This document shows, in pieces, positions 8,820 through 16,300 of a stretch of DNA of 33,795 bases; the stretch's first letter is position 1, and each line of letters opens with the position of its first letter. A program made the translations under genes and the position numbers. The stretch comes from UBA6168 sp041752395. Its GTDB lineage: Bacteria; Bacteroidota; Bacteroidia; Chitinophagales; Saprospiraceae. The stretch lies in the NCBI GenBank assembly GCA_041752395.1, contig JBGSWN010000071.1, positions 1-33,795 on the forward strand. Direction: 5' to 3'. The notes beneath the pieces were generated by a model. It ran no database searches, was not told the origin of the DNA, and saw only the letters and a program-made list of their open reading frames with translations.

Positions 8820-9245
8820 ATGCAAATCGAAAATTTCAACTTCAACTTACCCCTCCAAATAAGATGGAGCGACCTAGACCCATTGGGCCACGTCAATAAC
8901 GCCGTGTATATCACCTATTTTGAAATTGTGCGGGGGCATTTCATGCTGCACGCCTGCCCCGGTTGGGATTGGCACAAGGATATGTTCCTGATTGCCAATG
9001 TCACCGCTAATTTGCACAAAGAACTGCTGTTGACGGCTGTAGAACCAATGGTAAACATCCGCACTTCCAAAATCGGGAACAAAAGCTTTGTACTGGAATA
9101 TGCCATTACTTCAAAGAAAGGCGATGAAACCATCGTTCATGCGACCGGGAATACCACGCAGATTATGTTTGATATGAAAACCCGCACCACGATTGAAATT
9201 CCTGATTGGGTTCGGGAAGCGCTGACGGCGTTTGATGGGTTGTAG
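8820..9245 (+). CDS. Acyl-CoA thioesterase, 4HBT hot-dog fold
   Basis: This 141-residue protein has the 4-hydroxybenzoyl-CoA thioesterase signature near its N terminus: R-W-S-D-L-D-P-L-G-H-V-N-N-A-V-Y followed by I-T-Y-F-E. The first aspartates and the H-V-N-N segment form the active-site helix region of this YbgC/FadM-like class. It probably hydrolyses a fatty acyl-CoA or related thioester in the cytoplasm. I chose ATG 8820 because the upstream in-frame GTG at 8769 lies inside the perfect hairpin, and the extra residues would precede the normal family N terminus. It lies downstream of the flavoprotein and may share its transcript. The substrate is unknown. Confidence 0.85.
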   Translation: MQIENFNFNLPLQIRWSDLDPLGHVNNAVYITYFEIVRGHFMLHACPGWDWHKDMFLIANVTANLHKELLLTAVEPMVNIRTSKIGNKSFVLEYAITSKKGDETIVHATGNTTQIMFDMKTRTTIEIPDWVREALTAFDGL

Positions 9246-9250
9246 TGATG

Positions 9251-9324
9251 TTACCCCTGACCCCTAAAGGGGAACCAAACTCGTTCATTTGCGGCTTAGG
9301 TTCCCATTTAGGGGTCTGGGGTAA
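9251..9324. repeat. 26-bp imperfect inverted repeat of CCCCTGACCCCTAAA type
   Basis: TTACCCCTGACCCCTAAAGG... at 9251-9276 pairs with 9299-9324, with two mismatches over 26 positions and a 22-base loop. It lies just after the thioesterase stop and before the minus-strand gene's terminator, so it could end plus-strand transcripts. The unit looks like a dispersed intergenic element rather than a one-off terminator. Confidence 0.8.
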
Positions 9325-9362
9325 AAAAAAAGCGGCCACGCCCCTAAAAGCCGCAGCCGCTT
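9322..9362 (-). terminator. Rho-independent terminator of the unknown-function minus-strand gene
   Basis: Read on the minus strand, AAGCGGC (9362-9356) pairs with GCCGCTT (9336-9330), and the stem is followed at once by an uninterrupted T run (plus-strand A run at 9323-9331). The loop is about 19 bases and can pair further internally. It lies 43 bases after the stop codon of the minus-strand gene. Confidence 0.8.
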
Positions 9363-9365
9363 CCC

Positions 9366-9404
9366 AAATATCTTAATAACCCAATAACTCAATAACCCAA
9401 TAAC
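9366..9404. repeat. AATAACCC low-complexity tract
   Basis: Four imperfect tandem copies of AATAACCC / AATAACTC lie between the terminator and the stop codon of the minus-strand gene. No coding content is seen. Confidence 0.7.
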
Positions 9405-10418
9405 CTATCCCCCCTCGCCTTCCCCCTCCGTCGCTGCCATCACCGATAGGTCAAATTCAGCCGACATCGTTCCTATATTCTTTACCACCAAGAAACCCAT
9501 GCCCGGAGCCCAACCCGCTTCGGCGGCAGTCGTCTCGATGCTTTCGTCCGGTTGTACGGTGGTTTTTACCGGATTATCCAAGTTAGTGCCATTGGCCACA
9601 AAGAAAAACTGGAGGTCCACCAACCCCGACTGGTTCATAAATTGGCAAGTGGCATTCGTGCTGATGAGCAGTTTCTTTGGGAGTGTAATCAGGAAACTGG
9701 CGCCCGCTTCCACCGTTCCTGCCGATTGGAACATAAAATCCTCGTCACTCACGTTTTTGCGAAGCAGGCTCCGGTCAAAGAAATTCTCTACCATCTTTAG
9801 GTTTGTGCGGTACTTGATTTTCAGCTTGCATAAGTTATCGTCCAAAATATCTGCCAGTTCGACCCGCATTTCCTCCAGCTCCGTGCTCTTAAAACCAACC
9901 TTATCATATTGCGACCGTTGTTGCTTGCGGGCCAATTTTATCTCCACCAACTTATCGTCCACCGTTCTTTTCAGAGCCTCCAATGATGAATAACTGACCA
10001 GTGTAAGGCTAAAAGTATCCAAAGCCTGCAGCCGGTCTTCGTACCTGCCAGTAGTAATGGCCATCCTGCCGCCGGGGAAAATAGCAATATAAGTAGGTGT
10101 GTCCTTGGGGAAATAGTAGGTGACCTGCCCCTCCCAAACATTCAATACCGTATCATTGATTTCGTCGAGGAGGTCTTCCCAAGTCCTCGTCTTGCCCTTG
10201 CCGATGCCCTTGCCGCTTTCCCACTGCGTCAACAGCAGGTTGTAAGCTATCCGTTTGGGCTCAGTCAGGTCGTAGATTGCCAAAATCTCAGGGTCTTCGC
10301 TGGCAGTTTCCAACTTAAGCACGTGGTCGTTGATGATGAGGCGCATTTTTTTCTTGGACCTTTTGGTGGCATTGTCGAAGATATTGTTCAACGACACCCA
10401 TTCTCCTTTCTTGCTCAT
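9405..10418 (-). CDS. Conserved-looking protein of unknown function
   Basis: I do not recognise the family of this 337-residue protein. It has no signal peptide or membrane helix, so it is probably cytoplasmic or secreted by an unusual route. The N-terminal part (1-130) is mixed, with a basic stretch K-R-S-K-K-K near residue 20. Residues about 140-205 are rich in charged residues and likely helical (K-L-A-R-K-Q-Q-R, E-L-E-E-M-R-V-E-L). The C-terminal 120 residues are beta-rich, with alternating hydrophobic residues and many T, N and G. The protein ends in an acidic, glycine-rich tail (T-E-G-E-G-E-G-G). Coding is supported by length, a GC level like the surrounding genes, and a clean intrinsic terminator. 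It is transcribed on its own, convergent with the thioesterase, and borders the AT-rich segment. Confidence 0.65.
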   Translation of the reverse strand: MSKKGEWVSLNNIFDNATKRSKKKMRLIINDHVLKLETASEDPEILAIYDLTEPKRIAYNLLLTQWESGKGIGKGKTRTWEDLLDEINDTVLNVWEGQVTYYFPKDTPTYIAIFPGGRMAITTGRYEDRLQALDTFSLTLVSYSSLEALKRTVDDKLVEIKLARKQQRSQYDKVGFKSTELEEMRVELADILDDNLCKLKIKYRTNLKMVENFFDRSLLRKNVSDEDFMFQSAGTVEAGASFLITLPKKLLISTNATCQFMNQSGLVDLQFFFVANGTNLDNPVKTTVQPDESIETTAAEAGWAPGMGFLVVKNIGTMSAEFDLSVMAATEGEGEGG

Positions 10419-10696
10419 GATTTGGTCAATAGTTTAAATAGGAAGCAGTCGGGCAGTATCTGTAAAATAGGTTTTAGACAAGCCACTATTCCGCACATTG
10501 GCAATATCGCCAAATGATGTATTTTAGTACGCAAGCGTTTTTGCTGAGGTTTCAGAATTCAAGAATTTTTTTTTAATTTTAACATTTGACCTAAAAACAG
10601 CTAGTTGACCGCATAACTTGCCGTCCAAATTTACACCAATTGAGTCAACGCCTTGGGTTGGAGCCGACTGCCCCGTTTTATGCTCCAAAGACAATC

Positions 10697-10876
10697 TACA
10701 CGTGTAACCTACCATTCTAAACATTCAGAATGGCAGTTTACACGTGTAACCTATCATTCTAAACATTCAAAAAGGTAGATTACACGTGTAGATTTGCTTT
10801 TCAATTATTAAAAAAACCAGTCGAAATGTGTGGATTTATTTTTTTAAGGGTTGGAATGATGGTCAAAATGTGTAGA
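10697..10876. repeat. Degenerate 42-bp-period array of TACACGTGTA sites
   Basis: The palindrome TACACGTGTA occurs at 10697, 10739 and 10781, spaced exactly 42 bases apart. The first two full 42-base units agree at 37 positions. Weaker copies follow in the same phase: GAAATGTGTGGATTT at 10823 and AAAATGTGTAGA at 10865, each preceded by GTC. The first unit also contains the inverted repeat CCATTCT/AGAATGG. A 42-base period equals four DNA turns, so the sites would face the same side of the helix. The core CACGTG is shared with canonical chromosomal parS, but the flanks differ. It is best read as a protein-binding array with decayed members. Confidence 0.8.
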
Positions 10877-11190
10877 ATGGAGTTTGGGAGGTTGCGTGGA
10901 AAAAATGGGGATTAGAAGTCCAAATACGTGGGTTTGTCATTGTTTTTACAAAAAATGAAGCATTGCAAAAATGGCAGGACGGAAGGCTAATGCAAACGGA
11001 TGTCATGTGGAATTTGCTACCTGCAAGGTACGCATTTTGTATTGTGGAAATAAGAAACAATGAAAAATACGTACTTCGCATTTTGAATTGTTTTGAAAGC
11101 AAGAATCAAATTTCTTAATTTGTAAAATGCTGGTTTATTGATTCTTAAAAAAATAATTAAGCTAGAATAAAAACTGTCAAGCGTTTTTTT

Positions 11191-11198
11191 TACATTTG
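11191..11198 (+). promoter_or_regulatory. Candidate Bacteroidota -7 promoter box (TACATTTG)
   Basis: TACATTTG fits the TAnnTTTG consensus used by the Bacteroidota primary sigma factor. It lies 80 bases ahead of the ParB-domain gene. A clear TTG-type -33 element at the right distance is not seen, so the call is tentative. It lies outside the proposed left border of the cassette. Confidence 0.45.
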
Positions 11199-11204
11199 TG
11201 CAGG

Positions 11205-11225
11205 ATGTGCGAAAGGTTCGCATAT
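11205..11225. promoter_or_regulatory. Small hairpin upstream of the ParB/Mrr unit
   Basis: TGCGAA and TTCGCA (11208-11213 and 11217-11222) are exact reverse complements around the loop AGG. Outer pairs extend the stem to nine with one G-T pair. It lies seven bases before the GTTGCCTGCA border sequence, in the likely leader of the transcript. Confidence 0.6.
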
Positions 11226-11278
11226 TATCACGTTGCCTGCAAACCTAAGACGACCATCATCATAACAAAAACGATAAA

Positions 11279-12370
11279 ATGATATTAGAAAAAGTAACCG
11301 TTGAAATTAACAACCTTCTACTCGACCCCAATAACCCAAGATTTGCTGACATTTCAGACGATGCACTTAATATTGACAAGGCGAGATTTTCAGAACCTGC
11401 AATCCAAGCAGCAGCTTATGAAAAAATGACAAACCCAAAGTTTGACACTATTACTCTTGCAAATTCTATAGCGACTGTTGGCTTTGTTCCTGTAGACAAT
11501 ATTGTAGTCGCAAAACTTAGTGACACACAGTTTTATGTAATTGAAGGCAACAGGCGAACGACAGCAATAAAATATTTACTTAAACAACATTCAATTGGAC
11601 AAACAACTTTGGATGAAAAAAGCATTGAAAGACTTAAATCAATAGATGTTCTTGTTGTTGATGATGCAGAAAATGCCAGCGAATATGTTGGAATGATTAT
11701 TCAAGGCATAAGAAATGTTAGTGGTATAAAAGAATGGGATGCGTTTCAAAAAGCTCAATTCATAAATGATATGATTGACAAAGGAAAACAGCCTGGAGAA
11801 ATTTCAAGAACCATTGGAATGTCTGTAAAAGAAATAAATAGATATTACAAGACTTATAGTGTAATGCTTCAATTCAAAACAGATGAAGAGTATGCAGGAA
11901 AATGGAAGCCAAGCTTTTTCAGTCATTTTGACGAAGTATTAAAAAAACCAGCATTAAGAACATTTTTAGAGTTTAATGAAGACACCTTTAGATTTGACAA
12001 TATTAAAAACCTAAAGCGATTTTATGAATGGATAGTACCCGAAGACAACGAAGACACTCAATTAAATGCACACGAAGTAAGAAAATTACCTGAACTAATT
12101 TTTGATAAAGACGCATTAAATTATCTTGACAATAAAAACTTTGTTGGTGCTGTCAATCTGATTAATCAAAAAAACTTTAACCAAAATAAAATCACAGCAT
12201 CAGAGTGTATTAATAAAATCAATGGTGCAATTGCTGCTTTTAAAAACATCTTAGCAGAAGGATTGGAAAAAGAACTTAGCGAAGAAGAATTTAGTGAACT
12301 CAAAGCAGGTATAGAAAGTATGGTAGCAAATTACAAACGAGTAGAAACATTAAAAAACAATGGACAATAA
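11279..12370 (+). CDS. ParB/Srx-domain protein of a two-gene restriction-like unit
   Basis: This 363-residue protein has an N-terminal ParB/sulfiredoxin-like domain: L-L-L-D-P-N-N-P-R-F at residues 13-22, L-A-N-S-I-A-T-V-G-F near 60-70, and V-I-E-G-N-R-R-T-T-A at 87-96, which corresponds to the G-E-R-R nucleotide-binding motif of ParB. A helix-turn-helix-like stretch (G-E-I-S-R-T-I-G-M-S-V) starts at residue 173. The remaining 170 residues are lysine- and acid-rich, helical, and unrecognised. ParB folds bind and cleave CTP and slide on DNA, and some relatives work in defence or modification systems. The gene overlaps the Mrr-like nuclease gene by 11 bases, so the two products very likely act together, perhaps with this one as DNA- or nucleotide-sensing partner. 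It is not a chromosomal ParB: no ParA is adjacent and the C-terminal part is unlike. GC is about one third. Confidence 0.78.
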   Translation: MILEKVTVEINNLLLDPNNPRFADISDDALNIDKARFSEPAIQAAAYEKMTNPKFDTITLANSIATVGFVPVDNIVVAKLSDTQFYVIEGNRRTTAIKYLLKQHSIGQTTLDEKSIERLKSIDVLVVDDAENASEYVGMIIQGIRNVSGIKEWDAFQKAQFINDMIDKGKQPGEISRTIGMSVKEINRYYKTYSVMLQFKTDEEYAGKWKPSFFSHFDEVLKKPALRTFLEFNEDTFRFDNIKNLKRFYEWIVPEDNEDTQLNAHEVRKLPELIFDKDALNYLDNKNFVGAVNLINQKNFNQNKITASECINKINGAIAAFKNILAEGLEKELSEEEFSELKAGIESMVANYKRVETLKNNGQ

Positions 12371-13088
12371 TGTTTTTGAAAAAATGTTTTGTAATAATGA
12401 CAAGTTTAAATTCAATACAGAAACTTGCTTAACAGACTACTACAAGAAACAAGGTTATAATGTTTTTAAGTCAGCAGAATTTGCTCAAAATAACATTCTG
12501 AATTTTGTAGAGTTTGTAAACAACTCTATCAAGTCTGCCCAGTCATTGAACGTGCCTTATATATTTTCGTTTGCTTCAAAGGACGTAGTAACAATTAATG
12601 AGAGTTATTTTCCAATTAGGAAAATACAAACAAATTTGATTGCTATGGATTGGCAAGATTTTGAATTGATTTCCTCAATTATTTTGGAAATTTGTTTTGG
12701 TGCCGTTGACGTTAAGACTACTCAAGCAACAGCAGACGGTGGATTAGACTTTGAAGGAAAAATTCCAATAGTTTCTTCAACCCCAAAAGACTGCTATGGT
12801 TTAATTGAAGTTTACGGACAATCAAAAAAATATTCGAGTAACGTAGGTATTTACGACATAAAATCATTTGTTGCTTTTGCAAACAGCAAGAAAAGAAATT
12901 ATGTTCACCCAGCACAGCTATTTATGTTTTTTACGACCTCTGACTTTGCATCAAATGCTTTGACAGAATTAGATACAAACGGGTTTATTGGACTTTCGGG
13001 GTTTCAGTTAGCAAAACTTATTTATTATCACAAGGACAACCTTTTGGAGAAATCAAATATTTTTGACAACTTAATACTGACAAACTAA
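12360..13088 (+). CDS. Mrr-like type IV restriction endonuclease
   Basis: In this 242-residue protein the C-terminal half reads as an Mrr-type PD-(D/E)xK nuclease. M-D-W-Q-D-F-E-L-I starts the fold at residue 96, D-G-G-L-D at 126-130 gives the acidic metal ligand Asp130, and Q-S-K-K-Y at 154-158 supplies the Q-x-K motif (Gln154, Lys156) typical of Mrr. F-F-T-T-S-D-F-A-S-N-A follows near 190, matching the usual T-S-x-F-x-x-x-A helix. Glu150 also precedes the motif. The first 90 residues are an unrecognised domain that may recognise the target or the partner. Mrr enzymes cut modified or foreign DNA. The start codon lies inside the ParB-domain gene, so translation is coupled. The catalytic residues are intact and the gene is AT-rich like its partner. 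Confidence 0.8.
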   Translation: MDNNVFEKMFCNNDKFKFNTETCLTDYYKKQGYNVFKSAEFAQNNILNFVEFVNNSIKSAQSLNVPYIFSFASKDVVTINESYFPIRKIQTNLIAMDWQDFELISSIILEICFGAVDVKTTQATADGGLDFEGKIPIVSSTPKDCYGLIEVYGQSKKYSSNVGIYDIKSFVAFANSKKRNYVHPAQLFMFFTTSDFASNALTELDTNGFIGLSGFQLAKLIYYHKDNLLEKSNIFDNLILTN

Positions 13089-13115
13089 GTACGACGAACA
13101 ACACCCGACAAGGCC

Positions 13116-13310
13116 TGCAGGCAACATTGGTATTGCTGCAAGTGGGGCTTGACGTTGAAACTTCGGCTGTTTGCATCGCTGTGCTTTAGTTCGGTCAGAC
13201 AAATATCTATTTGGCTTTTTGTTGTTAACTTCAACTTTATATTTTCAATGGGCAGCGGTTCCAGGCTGGACGTTATAAAATATCCCACCTGAAGCAATAC
13301 CTGCCCGTTG
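13116..13310. repeat. attC-like long inverted repeat at the right border of the ParB/Mrr unit
   Basis: GGTATTGCTGCAAGTGGG at 13129-13146 pairs with CCCACCTGAAGCAATACC at 13284-13301, with two mismatches over 18 bases. Outside these arms lie GGCAAC (13120-13125) and GTTG (13307-13310), giving an R''-L''...L'-R' arrangement like an integron attC site with a large central part of about 140 bases. The ten bases TGCAGGCAAC at 13116-13125 are the exact reverse complement of GTTGCCTGCA at 11232-11241, left of the gene pair. The R boxes do not fit the strict GTTRRRY rule and no integrase is present, so attC identity is unproven. The remaining bases to 13426 show no gene or clear promoter. Confidence 0.6.
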
Positions 13311-13426
13311 GTCTTCCCAAATCCTCAGCCTACAAAAGACCTACCGTTTAAGCAAGCAATAAGCGAAGCGGCACTTCCCCACTTTTTCCAAATTCCCTAC
13401 CTTCACCCCCTCAGAACCATCCACTT

Positions 13427-16165
13427 ATGCGGCTTCGCCTGAACGTCCTGCTTTGCTTGTTGTTGAAAATGCTGCCCGCCATCGGGCAAGAACTGCCGCA
13501 TATCCTCAATTTCGACCGGACGAGCTACGCCGCTCAGAACCAGAACTGGGCCATCGCACAGTCGCCGAACGGCAGCATGTACTTCGCCAACAACGCCGGG
13601 CTGCTGGAATTTGACGGTGCCCGCTGGCGTACCTTCCCCCTGCCCGACCGCCAAGTGGTGCGGGCCGTGGCCTTCCAGCACGACCGGATTTTCGTGGGCG
13701 GCTTTGCAGAGTTTGGCTATTTCGAATACGATAGGCAACTAAAGTGGCGCTACCATTCCCTCAGCCACAACCTTCAGGGCGACCTCGTGCGGAAGGAAGA
13801 AATCTGGCATATCCTCGCCGGGCCGGATGCCGTGTATTTCCAGTCGTTTTCCAGCATTTACAAATTCGATGGAAAGCAACTGGCGCAGGTCGAGACGCCC
13901 TCCAACCTCATGTTTTTGCAAGCCACCGACGGGCGGCTCGTCTTCCAAGGCATCGGCAGGGGCCTATACGAACTCCTGCCTGAGGGCGGCTTCCGGCTGC
14001 TCGATGGCTCGCAAGTGCTGGCCAATTTCATTGTCGCCTTCATCCTGCCCGGCCGGGACGGCGAGCTGTTCGTTGGCACCAAAAACAACGGCGTCTTTTT
14101 GTGCAAAAACGGCAGTTGCCAGCCCTGGGCCAACCCGCTGAACGACTACCTCAAGCCCCGCCAACTCAACAAAGCCGTCCGGCTACCCGGCGGCGGGCTG
14201 GCCCTCGGCACCGTCCTCGACGGCGTCTTCGTGCTGGACAGCCTCGAAACCCTCCGCTTCCACCTCAATCAAGAAAACGGCCTCCAGGACAATACCGTGC
14301 TCTCCCTCTTCGCCGATTGCTCCGGCAACCTCTGGGTGGGCCTCGACAAGGGCATTGACCTGCTGGAACTCAATTCCCCACTCAGTTTTTTCAACGACCG
14401 AAGCGGCAAGGTCGGAGCGGTGTTTACGGCAGCCCTTTTCGAAGGCAGGCTGTATATCGGCACCAACCATGGCGTTTTCCAAAAGCCTTGGCTGACAAAA
14501 TCGGGCACGGCGCAGTTCGAACTCGTGCCCGGCACGCAGGGCCAAGTCTGGGAACTTCAAAAGTTGGGCGGCCAACTGCTCTGCGGCCACAACGACGGCA
14601 GCTTTTTAATCAAAAACAACCAAGCCACCAAAATCTCGGACGTGACGGGCGGCTGGACGACCCTACCCGCTCCCGGCAAGGCCAATGCACTCATCCAAGG
14701 CACCTATACGGGCCTTGTTGTTTTTCAAAAAAACCAGCTCGGCAATTGGGCATTCAGCCACCGGGTGGAGGGATTCTTGGAACCCGTGAAACAGATGCGC
14801 TTCGATGCCAGCGGCGCACTTTGGCTGGCGCACCCCAACAAGGGCATTTGGCGGCTGCGCCTCTCCGACGACCTTCGGCGAGTGGTGGAGATTCGGCAGT
14901 TCACCCCAGCGGACGGGCTGCCTTCTGTCTTCAAACCTCGGCTGCTGGAAAGGGACGGGCGCATCTGCGTCCAACTTGACACCAGCTTTTTTCAAGTGGA
15001 AAACGACCGACTGGTGCGGGCGGTGCACCCGTTTTTTGCCGAAGGAAAAATACTGTCCCCGACTTCGGGCGAAAATTTTTGTGTACTGCCAGAGGAGGTG
15101 GTGGACTACAGCGCTGGCCCTGCCCACCGCCTGACGCTGCCCTTGGCTTTGGTGCCGGAGTACGAAAACATCGTGTCCCTCGCACCCGGCCTGCTGCTGT
15201 TTTGCCTCGAAAATGGTTTTGCATTGTGGAACAAAAACCAAAAACAAACCATGCCGAGCAGTTGTCATTTTGACCTGAAAATCAGCGCCGTGGAAATACT
15301 GACGACCCCTCCTCAGTGGTTCTATCCCGGCAGCGACACCAAGCGGCTCGAACTGGCCGCTAGCCAAAACAACCTGCGCCTCTACCGCACAGGCGGCAGT
15401 CTCGCCCAAATCGCCGATGCCTGCTGGGAAAAGGACGGCACTGTCATTTCCTGCGGAAAAACGGATGCCATCGAACTCACCGGGCTAGGCTCGGGCAGTC
15501 ACCAATTGAAGCTCACTTCAGCCAACGGGAAAGTAGCGGAAATCTTCACGATTTACATAAAACCGCCGTGGTGGCGTAGTTGGTGGGCCTTGTTACTTTG
15601 GTTTTTCGCATTCATGGGGTTGTTGTTTTTGGTGGAAAAATTCAACCGAAGGCGATTGGCGAAGCAGTTGGAACTTTTGCAAATAGAAAAAGAGCGGGAG
15701 CTGACCGCCCAACGAATGGAAGCCGAAAGGCAGCGACTCCAAAGTGAAGTGGACAACAAAAACCGGGAGCTTTCCAACGCCACAATGAACCTCATCCGAA
15801 AGAACGAAGCACTGCTTTCGTTGAAATCCGAACTGGAAAAAACCGAACTGCCTTCGCAGGAATCCGACCGCCTCGACCGCCACATCGAGGCGCACCTGAG
15901 CGGCGACAAGGACTGGGAACTCTTCGAAGCGGCCTTCAACCAGGTGCACGATGCTTTTTTCAAAAAACTGAAAACGCAGTATCCCGACCTCACCACGGGC
16001 GACCTCCGCCTCGCTGCTTTCCTCAAATTGAACCTTTCTTCCAAAGAAGTTGCCTCGCTGCTCGGCCTATCGGTGCGTGGCGTGGAGAACAAGCGCTACC
16101 GATTGCGCAAGAAAATGGGCCTCACCGAATCGGATAATTTGACGGAAACCTTGATGGGAATTTGA
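13427..16165 (+). CDS. Membrane-anchored propeller sensor with LuxR-type HTH regulator domain
   Basis: This 912-residue protein has a signal peptide of about 20 residues and then a periplasmic region (about 25-640) made of short repeats of the two-component-regulator propeller kind (for example N-W-A-I-A-Q-S-P-N-G-S-M-Y-F, and S-G-N-L-W-V-G-L-D-K-G-I-D-L). A Y_Y_Y-like beta domain lies near 645-710, one membrane helix at about 719-738, a coiled coil at 743-815, and a C-terminal helix-turn-helix near 855-905 (S-S-K-E-V-A-S-L-L-G-L-S-V-R-G-V-E-N-K-R). There is no kinase or receiver domain, so the sensor is joined directly to a DNA-binding domain. It lies immediately upstream of a GH144-like gene and SusCD, so it probably activates this glycan locus after binding glycan fragments in the periplasm. 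Confidence 0.85.
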   Translation: MRLRLNVLLCLLLKMLPAIGQELPHILNFDRTSYAAQNQNWAIAQSPNGSMYFANNAGLLEFDGARWRTFPLPDRQVVRAVAFQHDRIFVGGFAEFGYFEYDRQLKWRYHSLSHNLQGDLVRKEEIWHILAGPDAVYFQSFSSIYKFDGKQLAQVETPSNLMFLQATDGRLVFQGIGRGLYELLPEGGFRLLDGSQVLANFIVAFILPGRDGELFVGTKNNGVFLCKNGSCQPWANPLNDYLKPRQLNKAVRLPGGGLALGTVLDGVFVLDSLETLRFHLNQENGLQDNTVLSLFADCSGNLWVGLDKGIDLLELNSPLSFFNDRSGKVGAVFTAALFEGRLYIGTNHGVFQKPWLTKSGTAQFELVPGTQGQVWELQKLGGQLLCGHNDGSFLIKNNQATKISDVTGGWTTLPAPGKANALIQGTYTGLVVFQKNQLGNWAFSHRVEGFLEPVKQMRFDASGALWLAHPNKGIWRLRLSDDLRRVVEIRQFTPADGLPSVFKPRLLERDGRICVQLDTSFFQVENDRLVRAVHPFFAEGKILSPTSGENFCVLPEEVVDYSAGPAHRLTLPLALVPEYENIVSLAPGLLLFCLENGFALWNKNQKQTMPSSCHFDLKISAVEILTTPPQWFYPGSDTKRLELAASQNNLRLYRTGGSLAQIADACWEKDGTVISCGKTDAIELTGLGSGSHQLKLTSANGKVAEIFTIYIKPPWWRSWWALLLWFFAFMGLLFLVEKFNRRRLAKQLELLQIEKERELTAQRMEAERQRLQSEVDNKNRELSNATMNLIRKNEALLSLKSELEKTELPSQESDRLDRHIEAHLSGDKDWELFEAAFNQVHDAFFKKLKTQYPDLTTGDLRLAAFLKLNLSSKEVASLLGLSVRGVENKRYRLRKKMGLTESDNLTETLMGI

Positions 16166-16187
16166 CGCAAACATTGCTAATTTGGGC

Positions 16188-16280
16188 ATGGCGTAGTCAT
16201 AGTGAGGTGTATTATTACCCGCCTTCCGGCCTATTGCGCTACTTTCACCAATTATAAATTTTAATCGGCGACTACGCCAT
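16188..16280. repeat. 11-bp inverted repeat bracketing the glucanase upstream region
   Basis: ATGGCGTAGTC at 16188-16198 and GACTACGCCAT at 16270-16280 are exact reverse complements separated by 71 bases. They lie between the regulator stop and the GH144-like start. The right arm is followed by a T run at 16285-16290. It may be a long-stem terminator, an operator pair for the adjacent regulator, or an element end. Confidence 0.7.
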
Positions 16281-16300
16281 TCGCTTTTTTACAACAACAA

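Larger units (their letters stand above)
10419..11278. other. 860-base AT-rich non-coding region
   Basis: No convincing gene is present; short frames here lack family features and run through repeats. The region marks the change from the GC-rich background to AT-rich DNA. It holds a near-palindrome GGCAATATCGCC at 10500-10511 upstream of the minus-strand gene, the 42-bp-period repeat array at 10697-10876, an isolated related site at 10917-10936, a -7-like box at 11191-11198 and a hairpin at 11205-11225. Confidence 0.7.

Noticed and set aside
10697..10876. CRISPR array
   Set aside because: The whole 42-base unit is repeated, including the would-be spacers, and no cas genes are present; this is a tandem array of sites.
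10863..11223. Two short minus-strand frames in the AT-rich gap
   Set aside because: Low-complexity, F/T/S-rich translations with no recognisable feature, overlapping the repeat array and leader.
13085..13297. 70-codon minus-strand frame after the Mrr gene
   Set aside because: It lies within the attC-like inverted repeat and has no protein features.
11232..13310. Confirmed integron cassette
   Set aside because: No integrase in the window and the outer boxes do not fit GTTRRRY; kept only as an attC-like hypothesis.
14663..15409. Long minus-strand frame opposite the propeller regulator
   Set aside because: Antisense shadow; the plus-strand gene has continuous domain structure through the region.
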